Source of the DNA: an uncultured bacterium
GTDB lineage: Bacteria > Cyanobacteriota > Vampirovibrionia > Gastranaerophilales > Gastranaerophilaceae
Reading direction: 5' to 3'
Length of the DNA: 52,064 nucleotides
NCBI GenBank assembly: GCA_900551675.1
Contig: URXH01000003.1
Span: 1 to 52,064, forward strand
This document shows, piece by piece, positions 38,966 to 47,900 of the stretch. Below the pieces are notes generated by a model, which saw nothing but the letters and a program-made list of their open reading frames with translations, was not told the DNA's origin and ran no database searches. Made by a program: the position numbers and the translations under genes. Each line of letters begins with the position of its first letter. The first letter of the stretch is position 1.

Positions 38966-39595
38966 ATGTTTTGTCCAAATTGCGGAAAGCAGGTTAAAGA
39001 TTTCGATAATTTTTGCAGATACTGCGGTGCTGATTTAAAGAATGATCAATGCGATGAAAAAACAAAAGCAGCAGACGAAGAATATATTGTTCAGCATTAC
39101 AATGAACCGGAGGCGCAAAAATATGAATTTCCGCCGGATAACGGTGAAGAGCTTGTGCTTTATGATGTGAAAAAACACTGGATGGCGCTTTTCTGGCCTG
39201 TTTTTTTGACTCCTGTTTTCTTTATTTACTTCTGGGTAATTTTTCTGAATACTCACAGTATTTTCAGCTGGATAATTGTTTTATTGATTTTAATTCCTAT
39301 TATTTATCCCATTTTAAGATTTAATTCCGATAAAATGATAATCACAACAAAATTTGCACATATAAAAATTGGTGTTATAAATCCGGTAGAAATTGATATC
39401 CCACTATCCAAAATAGAAATGCTTGATATTTCGCAGACAACTATGGGCAGAATTCTGGATTACGGTACTGTTTCATTTAATCATAATGCTGAAAGATACG
39501 ATTACAGCTATATTAAAAATCCGGGTGATCTTGAATATATAATTGAAAATCCTGCAAGATTTGTTAATGAATCGCTAGAAGAAGATAATGATTAA
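38966..39595 (+). CDS. Zinc-ribbon and PH-domain membrane protein
   Basis: 209 residues. The N-terminal zinc ribbon is MFCPNCGKQVKDFDNFCRYCGADL (four Cys). Two transmembrane helices (about 75-95 and 98-118) form a hairpin, followed by a bacterial PH-like domain (MIITTKFAHIKIGVINPVEIDIPLSKIEMLDISQTTMGRILDYGTV), as in YdbS/bPH2 proteins. The function is unknown; membrane-associated stress proteins share the architecture. A GGAG ribosome site precedes the ATG. It is divergent from bioB. Confidence 0.85.
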   Translation: MFCPNCGKQVKDFDNFCRYCGADLKNDQCDEKTKAADEEYIVQHYNEPEAQKYEFPPDNGEELVLYDVKKHWMALFWPVFLTPVFFIYFWVIFLNTHSIFSWIIVLLILIPIIYPILRFNSDKMIITTKFAHIKIGVINPVEIDIPLSKIEMLDISQTTMGRILDYGTVSFNHNAERYDYSYIKNPGDLEYIIENPARFVNESLEEDND

Positions 39596-39621
39596 GGTTA
39601 TAACCGGGTAAATATTCTTTG

Positions 39622-40566
39622 TTAACTGTTCTTTTTGTCTATTCTGTCAGCCAGAAATGTTGATATAACAGGAATTGCTATATAATATATCCCGCCTAAG
39701 ATTAATGCAGGTTTTACAACTTTTATTCCGTCAAGATATTTGTCCAGTTTAGGAGAATTTTTATTTATCTCTGAAAATTTTTTCACAAATTTTTCTGTCG
39801 GCTTGTCTATTATTTTACTCAGCATATAACTGCCTGCGATACAAAATCCTGTTGACAAAGCCGCATTATATATTAAAGGTTTTTTGCGGCTTTCTTCAAT
39901 TTTTTTATTTTTTGCCGTCTGAACCATAAAAGTTCCTGTTGCAGCTATATCTGTTAATGACATCATATGATGTTCAAAATTTGTATTATGAAATTTTTCA
40001 GACATTTTTTGTACAAACTCTGAGTCAATTAATTTACCTATACCTTTTGATATATAGGAAATTCCGTCATTATACCCGCCCGTGAATGATAATGATCTCT
40101 TTTTCTCTTTTTCCGGAAAGACTTTTGACATAATCCCGGGTATCAGGTTACATGTCAGTACAGATTTAGGTGCTGCAAGAACAAAGCCCAATCCAAGCTT
40201 AAACAACTGTGTCGCAAATGAATAACGTCTTGATTTTACAAGTTTTTTTTCACCTGATTTTAATATATTTATTGTTTCTTTTTTCAAATATTTTCGCGGA
40301 TTTTTGTCTATTTTGCCTATTGCTTTTGAAATCGGCAGAGATACACCAAGTACTGTTAAGAAGTTTACAGCACCTGATGCAAGAGATTTAGCACAGGCAT
40401 ATTTTTTATTTTCTTTATCTGTTTTCGGTGTTAAGAGAATAATCGGCGATCGTACCGCCGTAGAAAGTACAAAAGATGCGCCTGCTCCGAAAAGCAGACT
40501 GTTATCAGAGGCAAATTCCAATCCTTTTTTTAATATTCTGCTTGTATAAATCGACTGTACTTTCAT
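39622..40566 (-). CDS. Membrane protein of unknown function (related to the 2305 gene product)
   Basis: 314 residues with six or so hydrophobic segments (about 20-45, 62-82, 118-140, 185-200, 230-250, 280-305), separated by Lys-rich loops, and no signal peptide. Family not recognised. The layout resembles the protein at 2305-3375, including a KY/AK-rich block before a long hydrophobic stretch. A TATAAT box lies eight bases before the ATG and no Shine-Dalgarno is seen. Only 25 bases separate it from the divergent pnuC start at 40592, so the two promoters overlap. Confidence 0.6.
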   Translation of the reverse strand: MKVQSIYTSRILKKGLEFASDNSLLFGAGASFVLSTAVRSPIILLTPKTDKENKKYACAKSLASGAVNFLTVLGVSLPISKAIGKIDKNPRKYLKKETINILKSGEKKLVKSRRYSFATQLFKLGLGFVLAAPKSVLTCNLIPGIMSKVFPEKEKKRSLSFTGGYNDGISYISKGIGKLIDSEFVQKMSEKFHNTNFEHHMMSLTDIAATGTFMVQTAKNKKIEESRKKPLIYNAALSTGFCIAGSYMLSKIIDKPTEKFVKKFSEINKNSPKLDKYLDGIKVVKPALILGGIYYIAIPVISTFLADRIDKKNS

Positions 40567-40591
40567 CTCAATTCATTATACAATGCTCATA

Positions 40592-41281
40592 ATGAAAATC
40601 ACAAAATTTATTAAAAAAGAACTGCAGGGATGGAAGGATTTTGAAATCTTAGGATTAATACTTGTTTTTATCCTAATTTTAATTAATGCGTTTTGTTTAA
40701 ATGACAGTCCATTTGCAGTTGTTAATGCAATTTGCGGAATTTTATACACAATTATTGCCGGCAAAGGTAAAATTTCCTGTTATTTTTTCGGCCTTCTGGG
40801 TTCTGCCTGCTACATCCGGCTTTCGTTTACAAACGCTTTGTGGGGCAATATGTTTTTATATTTGTTTTATTATATTCCGATGCAGATTCTCGGAATTTTT
40901 AAATGGAAAAAGCATCTTAAGAAAGAGACAAAAGAAATTGTGAAAGTAAAATTAAATCCGATAGAACGTTTGCAAACAGGACTTGCAGGAATTTTCGGAT
41001 GTATATTAACAATACTGATTTTATATCATTTTAACGACAAAAGTCCTGTAATTGACGGTATTACCGCATTTTTATCTATTCTCGGCATGTATTTAACTGT
41101 AAAAAGAGCCATTGAACAGTGGATAATCTGGATGGTAGTTAACGGTCTTTCCATTTTAATGTGGCTGAATCTTGTAATCAGCGGATCTAAAGCATATTCA
41201 ACAGTCTTAATGTGGACAGTATATTTTATACTGGCTGTTTATTTTTACGTTGTATGGAAAAAAGAAATGTCTAATACATAA
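40592..41281 (+). CDS. pnuC: PnuC-type nicotinamide riboside/vitamin transporter
   Basis: 229 residues from the ATG at 40592 (another in-frame ATG lies at 40583). About seven helices. VNAICGILYTIIAGKGKISCYFFGLLGSACY, LFYYIPMQILGIFKWKKH and the second half AIEQWIIWMVVNGLSILMW are the PnuC hallmarks. These are facilitators for nicotinamide riboside or, in relatives, thiamine or riboflavin, trapped by phosphorylation inside. No nadR-like gene or riboswitch is visible. TACAAT at 40579-40584 may be its -10, leaving almost no leader. Confidence 0.88.
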   Translation: MKITKFIKKELQGWKDFEILGLILVFILILINAFCLNDSPFAVVNAICGILYTIIAGKGKISCYFFGLLGSACYIRLSFTNALWGNMFLYLFYYIPMQILGIFKWKKHLKKETKEIVKVKLNPIERLQTGLAGIFGCILTILILYHFNDKSPVIDGITAFLSILGMYLTVKRAIEQWIIWMVVNGLSILMWLNLVISGSKAYSTVLMWTVYFILAVYFYVVWKKEMSNT

Positions 41282-41318
41282 AACATCATTTCATACAAAA
41301 AACACGACAGCATTTGTA

Positions 41319-41660
41319 TTAAAGTTGTCTTTTTATCCATTCCATAATAATATTTACAATATATTCCTGCTGGCTTGCGGTTAATAGAGTATTTTTCGGA
41401 AATTTGTGCCATTTATATAAGCAGCCGCGGCAGCATGTAGCAGTTGCATGCTGTGCAATAAATACCGGATGCCCTTTCATAGGTGTTTGCTTCCCGTCAT
41501 TTGGAATAACAGCAGGTGCAAGTCGTTTTGAAATAAAATCGCAGGCATGGCTTCTTATTGTATCCAAACCTTTTTGAGCAATATAATCTTTTTCTTTTTG
41601 TTTGAGTTTGAATTTGCTTCTGAATTCGGATTTTGCGAGTTTTTGAAAAATATCGTCCAT
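41319..41660 (-). CDS. DUF4186 family protein
   Basis: 113 residues from the ATG at 41660 (GGCGG seven bases upstream). RSKFKLKQKEKDYIAQKGLDTI, SKRLAPAVIPNDGKQTPMKGHPVF and IAQHATATCCRGCLYKWHKFP match the conserved blocks of DUF4186. The Cys-Cys-x-x-Cys and His residues suggest metal binding. Function unknown. It is convergent with pnuC. Confidence 0.8.
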   Translation of the reverse strand: MDDIFQKLAKSEFRSKFKLKQKEKDYIAQKGLDTIRSHACDFISKRLAPAVIPNDGKQTPMKGHPVFIAQHATATCCRGCLYKWHKFPKNTLLTASQQEYIVNIIMEWIKRQL

Positions 41661-42041
41661 ATAAACCGCCTTTTGTAAATAAATGTAACATATTATCAAA
41701 AAAATTTAAAGATTTGTGTGAAATCTGCCGTAAACGCATGTGGTAAAGGCTCTAAAAAAGAGTGTGTACTTTCCGGATATAAAATATTCGGAATAACAAA
41801 TTAATATATCGTGTGTATAAGTAAAATATATACAAAGTATATTAAAATGTTAACAAATGTAAAGAAGAAATACATCTCTAAAACCGTGTAAAATCAAGGC
41901 TTTTAAAAAAAGATTGTAAAAATTATCAGAATTGACGCAATTTTTGGTTAAAAAAATTTTTTACATGGACATAGAGAAGTATAAAAACAAATTGTTCGCA
42001 TGCTTTTATAAAGCACGAGCAGTTGAAGAAAGGATTTGAAT
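41661..42041. other. Gene-free upstream region of the 931-aa protein
   Basis: AT-rich, with no credible gene. It holds a hairpin TTCCGGATAT-aaa-ATATTCGGAA (41771-41793, one G-U pair), many TATA-like words around 41790-41880, and a stem TGCTTT-TAT-AAAGCA (42001-42015) just ahead of the AAAGGA ribosome site of the next gene. No consensus promoter with correct spacing was found. Confidence 0.4.
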
Positions 42042-44837
42042 ATGTGTGCATTACTAGACCCTAATTACGTATCTCAAATTGGCGCAGGTCAATTACAGAA
42101 TTTAATTGACCAAGGTATAATTTCAAAAAACGAAAATGGAGAATATATTGGTAAAGACCAATATTTTTCCGAAAGTTGTTTTGTGAAAAAGCCTGTTGCT
42201 GCAGAAAGGGCCGGCGGAGCTCCTGTTGTAAACGGTAATGCACCTGCCAATCAGGCAAAAGGTCTTGAAAAACCTGTTGCTGGCACTGTTGTTGAAAAAA
42301 CAACCAATCAGCCCAAAGGAGAAGTTGTCGGCAAACCAACAAATACTTATACGGTACCTTCATCTATGCTTATAGAAAGAATGGGATTGACTGATGATAA
42401 TTTAAAAGCTGAATTTTTGGAATTTATATCAGGTCAAAAAAGTTTATTATTAGATGGTGAAGGTAATATAAGCTTTGACGGGGCAAATAAAACAGCATTA
42501 AATGATGCTTTAAAAGCTTTTGCCGAACAACATAAAGAACATTTCGTTGATCCTAATGCAGATAAGTATGTTCAATTTACAGAAGATTCTGCTCCTGAAA
42601 TTATTAACAAATTAGGACAAGACGGTTCTATTGCAGAAAGCCCTGTATCAGAAAGACGTTATGCCGTAAAGAATGAAGAAGCACTGCGTTCTACATTGGA
42701 TAATAAAATTGGTGAAACAACTTATGAAAAAGCAGATGCAAGATCCGCAACAGTTGAGGCAGGTTTAACAACTACAACTAAAACAAGAGAAAATATTCTT
42801 GATGTTCCTGCAAATCTTCGTGAAAACAGAAAAGCACGTAATCAGCTTGAAGATAATGCAGAAAGAGAATATGCAAAAATGGCAGCAACAGCTGATCCTG
42901 CAAAAAGAGATGCAATAGATTTATATATAGCTGAAAGAAAATATAATAAACAAATCGATAAAAAAATGGCAGATATGTTGGAATATAAAACAACAATCGG
43001 CGGTACAAAAGAAAAGAAAATTCAACGTGATGATGCAGATGTTGTTCAAATGTATATAAACAAATATGCAGATCCTAAAGACAGAGATAAATTGAATGTC
43101 TTAGTTAATGATATTCAAAATTCTGCTAATGCAGAAGATCAACAAAAAATTATGGATGCTTTAAAAGAATCTAATGTTATAGGTATCCCTGACAGTTATG
43201 AAAAATTAACACCTGAACTAAAGAAAAAAGGTGCTCTTATAAGTATGGCAAAAGCCAGTGGTTATGATCCTAATACTTTGTTAAGATTAATGGCAACATC
43301 TGAAGTTATGAAAGCCAGAACTCCGGATGAAGTCGCAAAAGATGATGAATATTTTGCAAAAGAACAAGCTAAGGATTATGTAAAAAATCAACAAGTAAGA
43401 CAAGATGTTCCAAATACAACGGTTCATTTTTCAAAAAGTGCAAGAAAAGATGCGCCTGAAGACGGTAAAATTCATACCGATATTGGCAAAAAAGGTCGTG
43501 CTCTTGTAAAAGCTTGCCCAACAATGTTATGTGATGAAATTACTGATCCAAGTCAATTTAAAGTAGACGAAGATAACGGATATTTTAAAGCTAACATTAA
43601 CGGCCAAGATAGATATTTCAAATTTAGTCAGGACAAATGGAAAACATTTATGGGTATATGTTGTGATCCTTCAAGAGCAACAGATGCTGAAATGAATGTT
43701 TTATTCGGAAATGATAAAAATGCGAAAGAAAATTTCTTGAAAGACTTGAATATGACACTTCAAGAAGGTCGTAGCATTTTAGATATGAAACTCCCTTCTC
43801 CTTATGGTGAAACAGGAACATTAAAATTTGAAAATATAATCGGTAATTCAAATAATAAAATTGGTAATGGTGAACTTAACTCCTTAAGAGATATGGTTGA
43901 ATCTGCAGGTTATAGTGTTGATAAAAACACAACAGCCGGTAAACGATTGTTACACGTATTGAAAAATGCAGGTTTAGGAACTGCAATAGGTTTTGCTACC
44001 GGTGGTTTAGGCTCTTTATTATCAGGACCTTTATCAATTGCAGGTACTACAGCTTCTCAATTTGTATCATATTCAGGTAAAACTGATGATAGAGTAATAT
44101 CAGTAACTACTGAAGATCGAGTTATTCATGATACAACAACATTTAAATATGAAGTAAACGGAGAAGAATTTTCAAAAACAGTTAATAAAGATATAACCGT
44201 TAAAGGTGAAAATTTGTCTGTAAATGTTAAAGGTGAAAACTACAGCGGACAAGTTGAGGCCAAAGGTCAAAAATACAGCGGTTCAGATAATAATTATCTT
44301 GATAATGCTAAGAATGCAGGTATTTTAGGCGCTATTGGAGGTGCTGCATCAGGTTTAGCTTCAATGGGCGGAGTTCATGAAAGAGGCCGTAACGTTGATG
44401 ATGTATTTGCTCTTACAAAAGAAGTGTCAAATACCGAACAAAGTGAAGAAAAACTTGCACTTGAAATCCCTCAATATACATCAGTTGAGACAAGAAGTTG
44501 CCAAATGGAAGTCGGTCAAGATGTTGAAGCATTACCGGCTGTTAGATGGCAAGGTCCTGCAGCATATCATGTATTATACAGATATGAAGATGGCACACCT
44601 GTCAGTGCAAGAGATTTCGCAAAAGCCTATAAAGGTAAAATAAATGGCGAAATGTCAAACCACAACTTCTATTTATTCAGAGATTTGGAAGTAAATGGCA
44701 AAAAATTAGTTCCTGTCGATAATTATAAGGAAGTTTATAAAACAATTCCTGAGGGTGTCCGAGGTAATATTGCAGGAGTTAATGTAAATCCGAAGGGCAA
44801 GAAACTTGTAAAAGCTCAAGGTACTATAAGTTCATAA
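42042..44837 (+). CDS. Large protein of unknown function, 931 aa
   Basis: The ATG at 42042 (AAAGGA seven bases upstream) is preferred to a TTG two codons earlier. No family recognised and no signal peptide. The N-terminal 120 residues contain a Pro/Ala/Lys-rich linker, 215-450 are charged and helical (ARNQLEDNAEREYAKMAATAD), 470-590 are mixed, and a glycine-rich hydrophobic block near 645-675 (GTAIGFATGGLGSLLSGPLS) and another near 760-780 (AGILGAIGGAASGLASMGG) look like membrane-inserting or fusion-type segments. Between them KGENLSVNVKGENYSGQVEAKGQKYSG is a short repeat. It directly precedes the adhesin gene and is followed by a terminator. A secreted effector or adhesin partner is possible. 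Confidence 0.6.
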   Translation: MCALLDPNYVSQIGAGQLQNLIDQGIISKNENGEYIGKDQYFSESCFVKKPVAAERAGGAPVVNGNAPANQAKGLEKPVAGTVVEKTTNQPKGEVVGKPTNTYTVPSSMLIERMGLTDDNLKAEFLEFISGQKSLLLDGEGNISFDGANKTALNDALKAFAEQHKEHFVDPNADKYVQFTEDSAPEIINKLGQDGSIAESPVSERRYAVKNEEALRSTLDNKIGETTYEKADARSATVEAGLTTTTKTRENILDVPANLRENRKARNQLEDNAEREYAKMAATADPAKRDAIDLYIAERKYNKQIDKKMADMLEYKTTIGGTKEKKIQRDDADVVQMYINKYADPKDRDKLNVLVNDIQNSANAEDQQKIMDALKESNVIGIPDSYEKLTPELKKKGALISMAKASGYDPNTLLRLMATSEVMKARTPDEVAKDDEYFAKEQAKDYVKNQQVRQDVPNTTVHFSKSARKDAPEDGKIHTDIGKKGRALVKACPTMLCDEITDPSQFKVDEDNGYFKANINGQDRYFKFSQDKWKTFMGICCDPSRATDAEMNVLFGNDKNAKENFLKDLNMTLQEGRSILDMKLPSPYGETGTLKFENIIGNSNNKIGNGELNSLRDMVESAGYSVDKNTTAGKRLLHVLKNAGLGTAIGFATGGLGSLLSGPLSIAGTTASQFVSYSGKTDDRVISVTTEDRVIHDTTTFKYEVNGEEFSKTVNKDITVKGENLSVNVKGENYSGQVEAKGQKYSGSDNNYLDNAKNAGILGAIGGAASGLASMGGVHERGRNVDDVFALTKEVSNTEQSEEKLALEIPQYTSVETRSCQMEVGQDVEALPAVRWQGPAAYHVLYRYEDGTPVSARDFAKAYKGKINGEMSNHNFYLFRDLEVNGKKLVPVDNYKEVYKTIPEGVRGNIAGVNVNPKGKKLVKAQGTISS

Positions 44838-44846
44838 AAAAAGGAA

Positions 44847-44864
44847 AGGAAGAAATTTCTTCCT
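44847..44864 (+). terminator. Terminator after the 931-aa gene
   Basis: AGGAAGAAA (44847-44855) and TTTCTTCCT (44856-44864) form a perfect palindrome, extended by AAAGG/CCTTTTT on the outside, ten bases past the stop. Confidence 0.6.
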
Positions 44865-44991
44865 ACCTTTTTATAAATATAAATTTTTGTAAATATTTTA
44901 AGGAAAACAGTAAAGATTTTGCATATTAAACCGTTTATATACATGTAATATAAAGTGTTTAAGTGCAAGAAAAAGAAAATTGAGGTCAATT

Positions 44992-47900
44992 ATGAAGACA
45001 CTGGGAATAAAGAAAAAAAGAGTAGTTGCATTTATGTTAAGTTTGCTTTTGGTAATGCAGCAATCTTTGACATATCAAGTAGTTGCTTCAACTATTACTG
45101 ATGGCGCAGGAAATCCCATTCAGTCTAATTCAGGTTCTACGACCAGTGGAACTTGGAACCTAAGACCTGATGCTGTAAACGGTGTGACTGGTTTTAAACA
45201 ATTTGATAAAATTGACTTGTCACAAGGTGATGTCTTAAACTTTATATACAGTTATTTGAACCAATACCAAGAAGGTACAGGTAATAATTTAACATTAGGT
45301 GATAAATCAGGTAATATAGATACATTTGTAGCTTTGGTTAATCAAGGTGTTAATATAAACGGTATTGTTAATGCTTTGCAAAGTCTTAATGGTCCGTTAA
45401 AATCTGATGGAAATTTAATGTTTATCTCTCCTGGTGGCATGGTTGTTGGTGCATCAGGTGTTTTGAATGTTGGGAATTTATCAGTTTTAGCTCCTACACA
45501 AAGTACTTATGATGCTTTAAAAGGAAAATTAAATTTACCACAAAATCATCAATATTATATTAATGATTATCATGTATCTTATGATGCTGATAATCCTGAA
45601 GGAACATCTGTAATAGTTGCAGATGGTTATGATTATACAAAAAATACCGCAGTATTTACCGATAAGACATTAGATACATCAAGTTTGGCTTATGGTAACG
45701 ATTCCGGTGCTATTACAATTAACGGTAATGTTGCTGCTCGTGGTGATATAGCTATGCAAGGCGGACAGGTTGATGTTAACGGTCTTGTTCTTGCAGGTAT
45801 TGGTAATAATCATACAGAAGCATTAACAGGTGATGCTGCTGCTAATGCTTTATTTGATACCCTTGTAAATACTGACAATATGGGTTCAGGAAATACATTT
45901 GTTAATAATAACGGTAACATTACAATTAAATCTGTTACCGGTACTTCTGTTGCAAACGGTGCTAAAGTAAGAAATTACGGCAAAGGTAATATAACAATAG
46001 AAAACACAGGAGCATCAGGTGTTAATATTACAGGTGAGGTTTCCAACCCCAACGGTAATTTAACCGTTACAAACTCAGCAGGCGAACTCCTTGTTAATAC
46101 CAATGGCGTTGTTAAAAATAAAGGTACTATGACATTTACCAACAACGGTTCAGGTACAAAACTTGCTCTAAATGGTAATGTTACGAACGAAGGAACTTTA
46201 ATCGCAACTAACGAAACAGGTGCAAACGGACTTTTAGTCGGCGGCACTGTTACAAATACAGGCGATTCAACATTTACAAATAAACAAGGTGCTTTAAATG
46301 TAACCGGTTCTGTAACTAATACCGGAAACCTTACTATGACAAACAACGGTAACGGTGGTTTGCTTGTATCCGGCAATATTACTAATAATACAGGTGATGC
46401 AAAACTTGAAAGCAACGGCGGACTGTTAAATATTCAATATGGCGGTACTGTTACATCTAATGGTAAGTCAATGGATATTCATAACGGGGCAGGTGTTAAC
46501 ACAGGTTTAACTATTGCCGGTACTGTTAATAATACAAATGGTTCATTGGATGTTCGTAATAACAGCGGTAAACTGCTTGTTGATACTACAGGTATTATAA
46601 ATTCTAACGGTAATGTGTTGTATGTTCAAAACAATGGCACTGGCGGTATGGATATTCAAGGTAAAGTAAAGAATACCAATGCAGGCGCTTATATTTTGTT
46701 CAATAACCAGCTTTCCGATATGAAAATAGGCAGCTCAGCTGTTGATAAGAATATAGAATCAAATGCAGATGTTAAAATTCAGGTTTGGAATGGCAACCTT
46801 TTGAATAATGGTGTTGATAATGTTTTGATTGATACATCAAATGGTGCTAATTTAAACCTTGAAGTTACAGACGGTTCTATCGGCGAAGAAGTCGGACCTA
46901 ATGACGGAGTTTACACAGGCATCGGACAAAACCACAGAGATTTGACAAAATCGGTTAATGTTGCTGTTGACGGTGATATTACTGCAGTAAGTTCCGGTAC
47001 AGGCTCACTTGTTAACCTTGCAAGCATTAATAAAGATATGAAAGTTAATCAGATTAAAGCTGACGGACGTGTAATTCTTCTTGCTGATTCTGAAAATAAA
47101 GGTACTGAGGCATTCAATATTGTAAATGGCGGTGAAGCTGATAAAACTCATCCGAGCGTTGAAGGAAACGGTATTTCTATTATTGCAAGCGGAAATATCG
47201 GCGAAAAAGGTAATGCTTTAACTTTCAGACAAAACGGTGCTGCAAACATCTTCTACGGTGATGATGCAACAAAACCGCATGTTCCGACAACTGTTGACGA
47301 AGGCTCATCAGGCGTTGATATGCTTGCTGTTAAAGATATTCATATTAAAGGTATGGATGCAGATGACGGCAGCAAATTAGATACAAATATCGGCGGATTA
47401 ATTTCAAGAGAAGGCTCTATTAACGCAGAATTTTCCGGAGATGTCTACGTTCGTGAAACAACAGCCGCAAACAGAATAGATTTAACAACCCGCGGTAAAA
47501 ATATGTATATCGAACATCTTGGCGAAGTTCCGACATACACAAATGATTACTACGGCGAAAACAAAAATATTCATCCTGAAAAAGCAAAATTAACAGCACT
47601 TGACTTAGGCAGTTATTTGGATGAAGCGGAAGCACCCGAATACGAACATGCTGCAGATTCTACAATTGTTGTTAAAAACGGTACTTTAAGAGGTCAGGGC
47701 AACAACGGCAACGGAAGATTTGACGAAGACGGAAATGTTGTTCATGAACAGGATTTAACCCTTGTTGCTGATAATTCTTATGCAGGCGGATATTACTTCA
47801 ATATGGGCAAGCACCGTGGAGAAGACAATTTATCTACAGTTACCGCTGATGACACAACATCAAAATTAACAAATGCTTCAGGTGATGGTTCTGATGTTTC

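Noticed and set aside
45975..46415. 146-codon antisense frame inside the adhesin gene
   Set aside because: It is the complement of the Thr/Asn/Gly-rich repeats. No promoter or ribosome site, and the sense gene is clear.
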